NCBI GenBank assembly: GCA_964633285.1
Contig: CAZWGA010000005.1
Span: 1-64,000 of the forward strand
From: 20CM-2-55-15 sp964633285
Lineage (GTDB): Bacteria; Acidobacteriota; Terriglobia; 20CM-2-55-15
DNA length: 64,000 nucleotides
Reading direction: 5' to 3'
The notes beneath the pieces were generated by a model. It saw only the letters and a program-made list of their open reading frames with translations. It was not told the origin of the DNA and made no database searches. Shown one piece after another: positions 15,691-25,472 of this stretch. The position numbers and the translations under genes were made by a program. The number at the start of each line of letters is the position of its first letter. The stretch's first letter is position 1.

Positions 15691-16455
15691 ATGGCGTTGA
15701 GGCGGAAGTTCGCAATCATTCTGTCGTGTTTGTTTTTTTGTTGCCGCTGCTTGTGCGCGCAGGACAACGAAGAGACATTGAAGATCAAGGTCGCTCAAGC
15801 CGTGCGCATGCTGGCGGCGGAAGGTTTTGTCGGTTCATCCGGTCACGTGAGTGTGCGCGTGCCGGGAACGGATCACGTTCTCATCAATTCCCGGGATGCC
15901 AGCCGCGAGGTGGTTCAGGCGGCGGACATTGTCACCATCAATCTGGACGGCCGGAAGATCGCCGGAAAGGATCGCGAACCCGACGAAGTTTTTATCCACC
16001 TGGCTATTTATCGGGCACGTCCGGATGTGATGAGTGTGATCCACACGCATGCTCTCTATTCCACGGCCTTCACTGTTGCTCAAAAGGAAATCCTGCCGGT
16101 CAGCGTCCATGGCGCTATCTTTGCCGACGGTGTTCCGGAATATCATCGCGCCGGCAAAGTCACGACACGTCAGCAAGGAGACGATCTTGCAAAGGCATTA
16201 GGCTCTCATCGAGCCGTCTTGATGCGGATGCATGGAGCAGCCATCGCAGGCGCTTATCTGGAAGAAGCATTTTGCGCGGCGATCCAGCTTGAAGAAAACG
16301 CGAAGATGCAGCTCACGGCTTCAACCCTGGGTCCCGTAAGCCGGATGACACCCGCGGAGATCGAAGACGCCATCAAGGAATCCTGGACTCCAAACAGCAT
16401 CAGAAAAAGGTGGGAGTATTATCGCGAACGGGAAAAGCGTGACATCCAGCACTAA
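15691..16455 (+). CDS. Exported class II aldolase/adducin-family protein
   Basis: A 254-residue protein with a signal peptide (KFAIILSCLFFCCRCLCAQ) and a class II aldolase domain. Metal ligands are visible in MSVIHTHALYSTAF (HxH) and LMRMHGAAIAG (third His), and DEVFIHLAIY carries the acidic residue. The family includes fuculose-phosphate aldolase and also 3,4-dihydroxyphthalate-type decarboxylases. The second reading is attractive here because a UbiD gene overlaps its 3' end by 17 bases and a Rieske/4,5-dihydroxyphthalate-decarboxylase set lies nearby. A signal peptide is unusual for this family. It starts a plus-strand run of four genes up to 22559. Confidence 0.8.
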   Translation: MALRRKFAIILSCLFFCCRCLCAQDNEETLKIKVAQAVRMLAAEGFVGSSGHVSVRVPGTDHVLINSRDASREVVQAADIVTINLDGRKIAGKDREPDEVFIHLAIYRARPDVMSVIHTHALYSTAFTVAQKEILPVSVHGAIFADGVPEYHRAGKVTTRQQGDDLAKALGSHRAVLMRMHGAAIAGAYLEEAFCAAIQLEENAKMQLTASTLGPVSRMTPAEIEDAIKESWTPNSIRKRWEYYREREKRDIQH

Positions 16456-17917
16456 GCAAGGCTCACCGGTTGCCTATCGCGACCTGCGCGAGTGGCTTGA
16501 AGGCGTTTCCAGCCTTGGAGAAATCAAAACCGTTCGAAACGTCCATTGGGATCGCGAAATGGGCGCGATGGTGGAAATGTGCTACAGGCGCCGCGGCTCG
16601 AAAACCGCCGCGCTCCTCTTTGATGACATTCCCGGCTATCCGAGAGGCCATCGGTGTCTGTACGGAATGATGTGCTCTCCACGGCGATTCGCGTACACGA
16701 TCGGCGGCATCGATGTCGCGTCCGTCGACAGCACGATGGAATACCTCAAGCGCTACCGCGAACGCATGAACGGCGTTCAATACATTCCACCTGTCGAAAC
16801 GGATGCGAGTCCCCTGTTCGAGAATGTGCTTGAAGGCAGCGCCGTCGATGTTTTCAAGCTGCCGGTTCCGATTCATCACGAACTCGATGGCGGCCGCTAC
16901 ATCGGAACTGCGTGCGCCGTCATCACACGCGATCCGGATTCAGGATGGATCAATGCCGGCACGTATCGCATTCAGGTTGTCGAACCGAACGCAGGTATGT
17001 GCTACATCTCGCCCGGCAAGCACGGACGCCTGCATCGCGACAAATACTTCGAACGCGGGCAGCCGTGTCCCGCCGTTGCAGTGGTTGGTATTGATCCCCT
17101 GCTGTTTCTCGCGGCGCGCTATCAGGTGCCGCCGGGACTCTCCGAACTCGACTGGGTGGGAGGCTTGCGCGAACAACCCATGGAAGTATTGCGCGGAAAG
17201 CACAGCGGCCTGCCGATTCCGGCGAATTCTGAAATCGTTCTCGAAGGTGAATTCCGTCACGACGAGAAGAGACTCGAAGGACCGTTTGGTGAATGGCCGG
17301 GCTACTACGCCGGCGGAAAAATAGAAGAACCGGTCTTCCGCATCAAACGGATGATGTTTCGCGACAATCCCATTCTGACCTGCGCCGCGTCGAATAAACC
17401 ACCGCACTCGCATCTCTACGAGAGAGCATTCATTCGTTCGGCGTCGTTGTGGGAAGGTCTCGAAAAAGCGGCGGTGCCTGAAATTCACGGTGTGTGGGTG
17501 CACGAAGCCGGATCGGGCCGGACGTTCAACGTCGTGAGCATTCGTCAGAAATATTACGGGCATTCACGGCAGGCCGGAATCCTCGCGAGCCAGATGGTCC
17601 CGGTCGCATACGGAAATCGATGGACGATCGTCGTGGATGAAGACATCGATCCATCCAATCTTTCTGAAGTGATCTGGGCGATGGGAACGCGTTGCGATCC
17701 GAAGGAAGACCTCGAAATCATGCGAAAGTGCTGGAGCAGCAAGATCGATCCGCTCACCTTCGACGACAAGTATTACAACTCCAGAGTCGTCGTGGACGCA
17801 TGCAAGCCATACGAGCACCGAAATGATTTTTCGCCCGTTGCGGAAACGTCGAAAGAGTTGAAGGCAACAATGCTGGAGAAATATCCGGAGCAGTTCAGAG
17901 CGATTCTCGGAGAGTAG
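16439..17917 (+). CDS. UbiD-family decarboxylase
   Basis: A 492-residue protein with the full UbiD fold, starting at GTG and overlapping the upstream gene by 17 bases. Typical segments are YIGTACAVITRDPDSGWINAGTYR, the LAARYQVPPGLSELDWVGGL region, GPFGEWPGYYAGG and PILTCAASNKPPHSHLYERA. Known members use prenylated FMN and Mn to decarboxylate aromatic or unsaturated acids. No UbiX-type prenyltransferase is seen in the window, so the cofactor would have to come from elsewhere. Candidates for the substrate are aromatic carboxylates such as those handled by the neighbouring genes. The next gene, a permease, starts 30 bases downstream. Confidence 0.9.
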   Translation: MTSSTKQGSPVAYRDLREWLEGVSSLGEIKTVRNVHWDREMGAMVEMCYRRRGSKTAALLFDDIPGYPRGHRCLYGMMCSPRRFAYTIGGIDVASVDSTMEYLKRYRERMNGVQYIPPVETDASPLFENVLEGSAVDVFKLPVPIHHELDGGRYIGTACAVITRDPDSGWINAGTYRIQVVEPNAGMCYISPGKHGRLHRDKYFERGQPCPAVAVVGIDPLLFLAARYQVPPGLSELDWVGGLREQPMEVLRGKHSGLPIPANSEIVLEGEFRHDEKRLEGPFGEWPGYYAGGKIEEPVFRIKRMMFRDNPILTCAASNKPPHSHLYERAFIRSASLWEGLEKAAVPEIHGVWVHEAGSGRTFNVVSIRQKYYGHSRQAGILASQMVPVAYGNRWTIVVDEDIDPSNLSEVIWAMGTRCDPKEDLEIMRKCWSSKIDPLTFDDKYYNSRVVVDACKPYEHRNDFSPVAETSKELKATMLEKYPEQFRAILGE

Positions 17918-17946
17918 AAACCGGACTGAGTTGCTTCAGTCGCCCC

Positions 17947-19371
17947 ATGCACGCAACAGCGGAACTACAAACTGGAACGCAGATCGGCCTGAAACAGCGG
18001 AGCGGCATCATCGCCGGACCGCTGTTGCTGCTTGTGTTGTGGTTTGCTCCGACTCACGAATCGCCGGCCGCTCAGCACGCTATTGCAATTTCAGCAATGA
18101 TGATTGTGTTCTGGGCCACAGAGGCCCTGGATCACGCCCTGACCGGCTTTATCGGTGTTTTTCTTTTCTGGGCGCTGGGCGTCGCGGAGTTCGAGCGGTC
18201 TTTTTCCGGCTTTGCCAACGAGACAACATGGTTTCTGCTCGGCGCCATTCTCATTGGGGCGATGGCCGCCAAGTCGGGACTGGCGCAGCGGATCGCGTAT
18301 ACGATCGTGACGCGAATCGGAACTTCCTACAGCCGGCTGCTGCTCGGCTTCATCATTGTCGATTTCCTCATGACGTTTCTGGTTCCTTCCGGCATCGCCC
18401 GCGTCGCGATTCTTGCATCGATTGCGGTGGGGACCGTTCAAGCCCTCGGCTTCGGGAATCGAAGCAACATTGGAAGAGGATTGCTTATCATCGTGACCTA
18501 CACCGCCGCCATCTTCGACAAGATGGTCATCGCTGGAGCGACCTCGATTCTCGCGCGCGGCATTATCCAGGACATCGGCAAGACGCCGGTACTCTACAGC
18601 CAGTGGTTTCTGGCTTACCTGCCCTGCAGCATTCTCACGATTCTCTGCTGCTGGCAGATTATTCTGTGGCTGTACCCGCCGGAAAGAAGCGATCTCAGTG
18701 AAGGAGGCCGCGACTATCTCAAGTCGCAACTGCGAGCGCTCGGACCGTGGTCGCCGATGGAAAAGCGATGCGCCTTGTTGACGGGCATTGCCATAACACT
18801 CTGGATGACGGACGCCATTCATCATTGGAGTCCGTCCATGGTGGGATTGATGATCGGTTTGATCGCCGTAATCCCCGGCGCCGGCATTTTGAATCCGGAC
18901 GATCTTCGTAAACTGAATTTCGGCGCGATCTGGTTTACCGCGGCCGCGTTGAGCATGAGCCGGATTCTTACCGAAACGAAAGGCCTGCAGATTCTCACAA
19001 GGGCAATGCTGGATTGGATGACGCCCCTGGTCCGCGGGCCGATGACGTTATCGCTCGTCTTGTATTGGACGGGATTCATTTATCATTTCTTTCTTGCAAA
19101 CGAAACGGCCATGCTGAGCACTTCGCTTCCATCCATCCTTCAGCATTTCGGCGCGCTCGGATTTCATGCTCTGCCGGTCGGCATGATCTGGACGTTCTCA
19201 GCGGGTGGAAAAATCTTTGCTTATCAGAGCGCCGTTCTCATCGTTGGATATTCATACGGTCATTTCGATGCAAAGGATTTATTGAAAGTCGGGTTGATTC
19301 TGACGGCCCTGGAATCGGCGTTTCTGCTGGCTTTGGCGCGTTTTTACTGGCCGTTGATTGGAATTTCGTAA
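17947..19371 (+). CDS. SLC13/DASS-family sodium:anion symporter
   Basis: A 474-residue membrane protein with about 11-12 hydrophobic segments. Sequence features are FWATEALDHALTGFIGVFLFWALGV near the start, FANETTWFLLGAILIGAMAAKSGLA, FLMTFLVPSGIARVAILASIAVG and a C-terminal FSAGGKIFAYQSAVLIVGYSYG segment. The family imports dicarboxylates, sulfate or related anions with sodium. It is clearly paralogous to the permease at 22642-24072, with the same segments in the same order. Its position between a UbiD decarboxylase and a TonB receptor suggests inner-membrane uptake of an organic acid. Confidence 0.85.
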   Translation: MHATAELQTGTQIGLKQRSGIIAGPLLLLVLWFAPTHESPAAQHAIAISAMMIVFWATEALDHALTGFIGVFLFWALGVAEFERSFSGFANETTWFLLGAILIGAMAAKSGLAQRIAYTIVTRIGTSYSRLLLGFIIVDFLMTFLVPSGIARVAILASIAVGTVQALGFGNRSNIGRGLLIIVTYTAAIFDKMVIAGATSILARGIIQDIGKTPVLYSQWFLAYLPCSILTILCCWQIILWLYPPERSDLSEGGRDYLKSQLRALGPWSPMEKRCALLTGIAITLWMTDAIHHWSPSMVGLMIGLIAVIPGAGILNPDDLRKLNFGAIWFTAAALSMSRILTETKGLQILTRAMLDWMTPLVRGPMTLSLVLYWTGFIYHFFLANETAMLSTSLPSILQHFGALGFHALPVGMIWTFSAGGKIFAYQSAVLIVGYSYGHFDAKDLLKVGLILTALESAFLLALARFYWPLIGIS

Positions 19372-19382
19372 GGGAGGGAACC

Positions 19383-22300
19383 ATGAGGAAATCGATACTG
19401 CTTTTGGCATTTACATTGATTGCGTGTTCGCCGGCATTGGCGCAAACATCTGCAACGATCACGGGCGCCGTATCGGATGCCACCGGCGCCGTAATCCCGG
19501 GAGTCGAGGTCACCGTTACGAACACCGGGACGGGACAATCCAGAGTTGTCCTGACGAACGAAACCGGACGCTATTACGCGCCGGCGCTGAATCCGGGCAA
19601 CTACAAGGTCTCCGCGGCGCTGAGCGGTTTCGAAACGGTCGTGAGATCAGGCATCACGCTGACAGTCGGAACCGAAGCCGTCATTAACCTCAGCCTGACG
19701 CCCGGACAACTTTCCCAGAAAGTGGAAGTCACCGGAGACGCTCCACTCGTTCAAACCACGAATGCCGCAGTGTCTGAGCTTGTCAGCGAATTGAAAATCC
19801 GCGCGCTCCCGCTGAACGGCCGCAGCTTCGATCAATTGATCTACATGCAGCCGGGAATCAGCGTGGCGCCGGCGGCGGGATCCAGTCCGAACCAGGGCCG
19901 CGGCGCCAAGTTCTCGGCAAACGGAGCGAGGCTGACCTCGAACTATTTCATGCTCGACGGCACCGACATCAACGACTCGCAGAATTTCACGCCGGGTGGT
20001 GCGGGCGGGCAACTGTTCGGTGTCGAATCGATCATGGAGTTTCAGGTCCTGACGCACAATCAAAGCGCTCAATACGGCCGGTCCATGGGCGCAGTGATTA
20101 ACGCCGTCACGCGATCTGGAACGAACGCACTTCACGGCAGCGCTTATGAATTTCTGCGGAACTCCGCAGTGGATGCCAAGAATTTCTTCGATGACCCCTC
20201 CGCGCCGATACCTCCCTTCAAGTGGAATCAGTTCGGCGCCACGGCGGGCGGGCCGATCCAGAAGGATCACTTGTTCTTCTTCCTCAACTACGAAGGATTC
20301 CGGGAACGCCGGGGCGTTTCGAAAAACGCGCTGGTTCCGGATCAGGCGGCGCGCAACGGCGACCTTCCCGGACAGGCGCACATCAATGTCAACCCAGCCG
20401 TCGTTCCATATTTGAATCTTTATCCGCTGCCGAATTTCGGTCAAAGCGTCAACGGCATCGGCCAGTATCGCTTTACGCAGAACCAACCGACACGAGCGGA
20501 TTACGGCACCGGACGAGTGGATTGGCTGTCAGGCAAAGACTCGTTCTTCACGCGTTACACCATCGACGACAGCGATAAACTGCGCATGGATGCTGATGAT
20601 CACGTGCTTGGCCTCTTTGCTGAGGCCGAACGGCATCGGAACCAGTACACGACCTTGCAATGGACGCGCACGTTCTCTCCCTCCGTCGTGAACGTCGCCC
20701 GATTTGGATTCAACCGGTCGGTCAGCATTGTGGACCTTTCGAAGATCGGCAATGTTCCGGATTCACTAAATTTCATTCCGGGACAGCCGTTCGGGCGAAT
20801 GTCCATTTCGGGAATGTCGCCATGCTGTGCCACGATCAACGATCCGCGCTACTTCCGAATGAATTCGTTTCAACCTTCGGATGACTTGAGCCTCACGTTC
20901 GGGAAGCACACGCTCAAGACCGGATTCATTCTCGAACGCTTTCAGTGGAACACCGCCAACTTCAACCGCATCGGCGGCGATTATGTTTTCACCAGTCTTG
21001 CCAATTTTCTTCGCGGAACGGTGAGCACCGTCGACGTGCCGTTTCCCGGCAGCGATCCGCTTCGAGGCATACGCGCCTCCCTGTTCGGAACCTACATTCA
21101 GGACGATTACCGCTTGTCGCCGCGGCTGACTCTGAACCTTGGGCTGCGGTACGAACTGACGACGGTGCCGACTGAAGTGAACGGCAAGCTGTCGTTTCTG
21201 GATGACCCCTACGATACAACGCTCGAAAAGAAGCAGCCCTATCCCGGCAACCATTTGAATTTTGCTCCGCGTTTTGGTTTTGCCTGGGACTTATCCGGCA
21301 ACGGCAAGACCGCCGTCCGTGGCGGATTCGGCATGTTCTACGATCAGATTCTTATGAATCAGTTCCTGAATCTGTTTGACCGGAATCCACCGTATTGGCT
21401 GACGGCGCGGCTGAGCGGGGCCGGGGCGCCGTTTCCTCATCCTCTTGATGCGTCGGTGACCGCGCAACTGAGTCCGCAGATTATCTGGCGCAGCGATTTC
21501 AAGACGCCCTATGCCTATCAGTACAACCTTTCGGTGCAGCGGGAGATCATACCCAACCTGAGCGCAACGATCGGTTACGTCGGTTCCATTGGAAAACATC
21601 TGGTTCAACGCTTCGACGGCAACACACCGCTGCCGACGCTCCGCGCCGATGGCACGCTCTTCACGCCCGCGGGCGCTCCACGCCGCAATCCCGCGTGGGG
21701 AAATATTCCGACGAGACGGCTCGCCGGATTTTCCGACTACAACGCGCTTCAGGTTTCGGTAACGCGACGATTCTCGAAGGGCCTCCAGATTCAGGGCAGC
21801 TACACGTTCGCGAAATCCATCGACACCAGCAGCGGCCTGTTCAGTGAAGAAGCCGGAAACGCTCCGGTCGGCGCCGTGAATCCCGACAACTTCCTCGGCG
21901 AAAAAGGCCTGTCGAATTTCGACATCCGCCACAACGCTGTGATCAACTTCAATTACGAACTGCCCTTCGGGAAGAATCTCACCGGAGTTGCGCGGCAGAT
22001 CGCAGCGGGTTGGGAAATCGGGAGCATCACGACTTTATCGGCGGGAGTTCCGTTCACCGTCGAAAATGCGGCCAATCGTTCTCAGAATCAGACAAGCGGC
22101 GCGGACCGCGCGGACCGGCCAAACCTGAAAGCCGGGGCCAACATCAACCCAACGTCGGGAATCTCCGCGGGCTGCACGTTTACGGCAACCAACGGCAACA
22201 GAACTTCGATTGCGGCCGGCACTCCGGTTGGAACTCCGGCTCTCTGGTTTGATCCCTGCGCGTTCGAACCGCAGGCGCTCGGCACGTTTGGAAATCTCGG

Positions 22301-22559
22301 ACGGAATACGTTGATCGGACCGGGCCTGCGTGAACTCGACTTCCTGGTGAACAAGCATTTCCGAATCAGCGAAGGACGAGAACTGCAGTTCCGGTCGGAG
22401 TTCTTCAATATCCTGAATCATCCGAATCTCGCTCCGCCGCTTGCCGCCACGAGACAGATCTTCGATACCAACGGCCTGCTCGCCGGCAGCTACGGTCAGA
22501 TTACAAAGACCACAACGCCTTCGCGGCAGATTCAATTCGGGCTGAAGTACACGTTTTAA
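19383..22559 (+). CDS. TonB-dependent receptor with carboxypeptidase-regulatory-like N-domain
   Basis: A 1058-residue outer-membrane protein. The ATG at 19383 has AGGGAGGGAA immediately upstream and begins a clear signal peptide ending PALAQ; a longer frame upstream is not coding. Residues about 24-105 are a carboxypeptidase regulatory-like (CNA-B-type) beta domain (TGAVSDATGAVIPGVEVTVTN). A plug domain (about 115-240, LPLNGRSFDQL) and a large beta-barrel follow, ending in a terminal aromatic residue (QIQFGLKYTF). This is the OmpA-related TonB receptor type abundant in Acidobacteria, used for uptake of large or complex organic molecules. It follows a permease by 11 bases and is closed by a palindrome. 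Confidence 0.92.
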   Translation: MRKSILLLAFTLIACSPALAQTSATITGAVSDATGAVIPGVEVTVTNTGTGQSRVVLTNETGRYYAPALNPGNYKVSAALSGFETVVRSGITLTVGTEAVINLSLTPGQLSQKVEVTGDAPLVQTTNAAVSELVSELKIRALPLNGRSFDQLIYMQPGISVAPAAGSSPNQGRGAKFSANGARLTSNYFMLDGTDINDSQNFTPGGAGGQLFGVESIMEFQVLTHNQSAQYGRSMGAVINAVTRSGTNALHGSAYEFLRNSAVDAKNFFDDPSAPIPPFKWNQFGATAGGPIQKDHLFFFLNYEGFRERRGVSKNALVPDQAARNGDLPGQAHINVNPAVVPYLNLYPLPNFGQSVNGIGQYRFTQNQPTRADYGTGRVDWLSGKDSFFTRYTIDDSDKLRMDADDHVLGLFAEAERHRNQYTTLQWTRTFSPSVVNVARFGFNRSVSIVDLSKIGNVPDSLNFIPGQPFGRMSISGMSPCCATINDPRYFRMNSFQPSDDLSLTFGKHTLKTGFILERFQWNTANFNRIGGDYVFTSLANFLRGTVSTVDVPFPGSDPLRGIRASLFGTYIQDDYRLSPRLTLNLGLRYELTTVPTEVNGKLSFLDDPYDTTLEKKQPYPGNHLNFAPRFGFAWDLSGNGKTAVRGGFGMFYDQILMNQFLNLFDRNPPYWLTARLSGAGAPFPHPLDASVTAQLSPQIIWRSDFKTPYAYQYNLSVQREIIPNLSATIGYVGSIGKHLVQRFDGNTPLPTLRADGTLFTPAGAPRRNPAWGNIPTRRLAGFSDYNALQVSVTRRFSKGLQIQGSYTFAKSIDTSSGLFSEEAGNAPVGAVNPDNFLGEKGLSNFDIRHNAVINFNYELPFGKNLTGVARQIAAGWEIGSITTLSAGVPFTVENAANRSQNQTSGADRADRPNLKAGANINPTSGISAGCTFTATNGNRTSIAAGTPVGTPALWFDPCAFEPQALGTFGNLGRNTLIGPGLRELDFLVNKHFRISEGRELQFRSEFFNILNHPNLAPPLAATRQIFDTNGLLAGSYGQITKTTTPSRQIQFGLKYTF

Positions 22560-22574
22560 TTTCAGCATGCAGGG

Positions 22575-22636
22575 GAATTAAAGGGACGCACCCTCGAATT
22601 CGCAGATCAGAATTCGAGGGTGCGTCCCTTTAATTC
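22575..22636. repeat. Perfect 27-bp palindrome (REP-like) between convergent genes
   Basis: Bases 22575-22601 and 22610-22636 are exact inverted copies of 27 bases around an 8-base loop. The outer part is GAATTAAA and the core GGGACGCACCCTCGAATTC, a variant of the core in the other palindromes. It sits in the 82-base gap between the convergent TonB receptor and SLC13 genes, where it could end transcription from both sides. Confidence 0.9.
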
Positions 22637-22641
22637 TTCGT

Positions 22642-24072
22642 TTATCGGATTCCGATCAGCGGCCAATAGAACGGGACGACAATCAAGAGCAGCAACGAGT
22701 CGAAAATGCTCATCAGCAGGCCCATTCGAAGAATGTCTCTCGCGCGGAAATAACCGTAGCCATAGCCGATCACCAGAACGCCCGACTGATAGATAAAAAT
22801 CTTCCCACCTGAAGAGAAAACCCAGAGCATTCCCAGCTTGAGCGCGTTGAGGCCGTGTTCGTTTGCAAATGTCATGAGCAGCGGGGTGGACGTCGCAAGC
22901 ATCGAGATCTCGCTCGCAAGGAAGATGTGATACGCAAATCCGGTCCAATACAGCGCCACGAACGAAAGGGGATTGTTCGTCAGCAGAGGCTCCATCCAGG
23001 CCAGTACAGTGTTGGTCAGAACGGCCAGGCCTTTCGTCGCGCTCAAAACATTTCCCATGCTGACGGCTGCCGCGACAAAAAACAGTTGCAGGAAATTCAG
23101 CTTCCTCAGATCCGCGATATCCAGAATCCGCATGAACGGCAAAACAGCAAGAAGGCCGATACCGAGCCCGATCATCGACGGGGAAATGTGATGAAGAAAA
23201 TCCGTCGCCCAGAAAACGATTGCGGCGAGCATCAGCGCCAGCGATTTTTTCTCAAGAGTGGTCCATGGGCCGGCTTTACGCAATTCCTCACGGAGGTATT
23301 GAAGACCGCCGGGCAGAGATGCCGTTTCGGGCGGATAGAGCCACAACGTCAGGCGCCACGCCACCAGAATCGTAACGATATCGGAAGGCAGGAATGCGAT
23401 CAGCCACTGGCTCCAGTAAACGTGGGTGTGACCGGCGCTCTCAATCACGCCGCGGCCCGTGATTGCCGCTGCTCCGGCGATGATCGTTTTGTCGAAGACG
23501 CCGGCCGTGTACGTCAGAATCAGAAACATTCCGCGGCCGATATTGCTGCCGGCCCCGAGACCGAAGGCGCCGATCAAACCCGCTGCAACGGTGGCCATGA
23601 TCGTCACGCGCGCCATCCCCGACGGCACAAGCGGCGTGAGTAGAAAATCCGACACGATAAGCGCCAGCAACAACCGTGAGTAACTCGTACCGATCCGCAG
23701 CGTCACGAGGTAAGCCAGGCGCTTCGCGAGGCCCGATTTGCCCGCCATCGTTCCGAAAAGAATCGCACCCATCAAAAACCAAGGCGTGTCGTTTGCAAAT
23801 CCGCTGAACGCGACGTCGAAAGTAACAACTTTCAAAGACCAGAACAGATAGCACCCGATCAGCCCGGTTAGGCCGTGATCAATGACTTCGGTGGCCCAGG
23901 CAAGGATCATGAAAAGCGTGATGGCGATGGCGTGCTGCGCCTTGGGCTCGAGGCCGAAGGGAGCAAACCAGAAAAGGATGGGGATCAGAACAGGCAGAAG
24001 GGCCCGGGCGAGTCCGAAGGTCAAATGATCCGTGCTCCGTGTTCGTTGAACTGCCGGAACATCACGGATCAC
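22642..24072 (-). CDS. SLC13/DASS-family sodium:anion symporter (paralogue)
   Basis: A 476-residue membrane protein with the same layout as the permease at 17947: FMILAWATEVIDHGLTGLIGCYLFW, FANDTPWFLMGAILFGTMAGKSGLA, LVPSGMARVTIMATVAAG and FSSGGKIFIYQSGVLVIGYGYG. The start is GTG at 24072, two bases after the stop codon of the Rieske oxygenase gene, so the two are almost certainly co-transcribed and the permease may import the oxygenase substrate. The two permeases flank the TonB receptor, which points to linked uptake. Confidence 0.85.
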   Translation of the reverse strand: MIRDVPAVQRTRSTDHLTFGLARALLPVLIPILFWFAPFGLEPKAQHAIAITLFMILAWATEVIDHGLTGLIGCYLFWSLKVVTFDVAFSGFANDTPWFLMGAILFGTMAGKSGLAKRLAYLVTLRIGTSYSRLLLALIVSDFLLTPLVPSGMARVTIMATVAAGLIGAFGLGAGSNIGRGMFLILTYTAGVFDKTIIAGAAAITGRGVIESAGHTHVYWSQWLIAFLPSDIVTILVAWRLTLWLYPPETASLPGGLQYLREELRKAGPWTTLEKKSLALMLAAIVFWATDFLHHISPSMIGLGIGLLAVLPFMRILDIADLRKLNFLQLFFVAAAVSMGNVLSATKGLAVLTNTVLAWMEPLLTNNPLSFVALYWTGFAYHIFLASEISMLATSTPLLMTFANEHGLNALKLGMLWVFSSGGKIFIYQSGVLVIGYGYGYFRARDILRMGLLMSIFDSLLLLIVVPFYWPLIGIR

Positions 24073-24073
24073 T

Positions 24074-25360
24074 TTACACCTCAGCTTTCATGAAATCCCG
24101 GCAACCCTCTTCGAAATCGATATCGCGTTTCAAAACCGTGGATGCAGATCGAACCCAGTAAACATCACCGTGTTTCGCAGGAAATGGCTCAAGGCCCTGC
24201 TGCAGCGCGCGGACTTCCTGAAGCAGGAGTTTGCGCATCGCGATAATCGCCGTATCGCTCGCTCCGAGGCGTTCACGCGTACGATCCACGATGGGGCCCA
24301 TGCTTTCCTGGATCGCCTGGTCCTGCGATGCGAATCCATGGATGCCGGTCATGTTCGTCGTGCGCTGCATTTCGCGGTCGATCTTGTAATCGTTGCCGAT
24401 ATTCCGAACCGGATGGAACGTCACAGGTTCCACTTTCGCGTGAACGAAAGTTTCGTTGCGGATCGCGGCCCATTCTTCTGCGGACAGCGGTCCATCGGGA
24501 TTCCAACTGATCGTCCAGACCCAGCACGTTTGGTCATCCCGCGGAACCCAGCAGTGGCCATGAATGGAAAGGCCCTTCTGATACGGAATCATCGTGTAGC
24601 TCGGAAGGAGAAACTGCGTCAGCCTCCAATAATAGGTGTCCTCTTCCGCATTACGGCGCGCGGCGATGAGGAGGCCATAGTCGGTTTTCTTCGCCGTAAA
24701 CTGCGGCGCGCGGTCCCGAAGGTGATATTTCATTCGGAGATTTGCGCTGTTCCTGACTTTTTCCAGGTACTCGGGCGGCCGGCGGAAAGAGTCCACACTC
24801 GCGTGAAGAAAATTCGAATGGCTCGAATCGATGCCGCCTTCGATCGCCTGAAGATAATTCGTAATCTGGAAGCGCTTCGATATGTAGCGTTGATCGCCGG
24901 CAACCCGCGCCCACTCCAGCTTTGGAAGTTCGGGCATTCGATCGGGAGTTCCCATATACGCCCAGATGAGATCACCGTACTCGCGAGTGGGATAAGCCGT
25001 CGCCCGCACTTTCTGCTCGAATGCGTATTCGGGCGGTTCATTCGGAATCTCGACACAGGTTCCATCGGCATCGAACTTCCAGCCGTGATAAACACACCTC
25101 AGGCCGCACTCTTCATTACGGCCGAAAAACAGGCTCGCTCCGCGATGCGCGCAGAACTCCCCGATCAATCCGACGCGGCCCCTGGTGTCGCGGAACGCGA
25201 CAAGGTCTTCCCCGAGCAACCGCACACGAACGGGAGGGCAATCCGGCGACGGCAGTTCCGTCGCAAGCAAGGCCGGCAGCCAGTATCTTCGAAAATATTC
25301 GCCCATTGGCGAACCCGCATTCGTCTGCGTCAGGAGTTTACTTTCTTCATGGGACAACAT
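24074..25360 (-). CDS. Rieske non-heme iron oxygenase (phthalate 4,5-dioxygenase-like)
   Basis: A 428-residue oxygenase component. The Rieske 2Fe-2S ligands are Cys70-x-His72 and Cys89-x2-His92 (FCAHRGASLFFGR and RCVYHGW). The catalytic mononuclear-iron region is at about 170-190 (QAIEGGIDSSHSNFLH), with the bridging Asp. The length and the LTQTNAGSPMGEYFRRYWLPAL start fit the phthalate-4,5-dioxygenase/LigX-like single-component oxygenase group rather than two-subunit dioxygenases. No reductase gene is adjacent, so electrons must come from elsewhere. It heads an operon with an SLC13 permease and is divergent from the cupin and 4,5-dihydroxyphthalate decarboxylase-like genes. Confidence 0.88.
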   Translation of the reverse strand: MLSHEESKLLTQTNAGSPMGEYFRRYWLPALLATELPSPDCPPVRVRLLGEDLVAFRDTRGRVGLIGEFCAHRGASLFFGRNEECGLRCVYHGWKFDADGTCVEIPNEPPEYAFEQKVRATAYPTREYGDLIWAYMGTPDRMPELPKLEWARVAGDQRYISKRFQITNYLQAIEGGIDSSHSNFLHASVDSFRRPPEYLEKVRNSANLRMKYHLRDRAPQFTAKKTDYGLLIAARRNAEEDTYYWRLTQFLLPSYTMIPYQKGLSIHGHCWVPRDDQTCWVWTISWNPDGPLSAEEWAAIRNETFVHAKVEPVTFHPVRNIGNDYKIDREMQRTTNMTGIHGFASQDQAIQESMGPIVDRTRERLGASDTAIIAMRKLLLQEVRALQQGLEPFPAKHGDVYWVRSASTVLKRDIDFEEGCRDFMKAEV

Positions 25361-25472
25361 GGCCTTCTCCGTTGCGGCAATGGTGGCGACATTCTACGTC
25401 AAAACACCTTTCACTCGTAGACAACAGCCCTGAACGGATGTATAGACATGAAGCTGTATCCTCGGAGGACTC

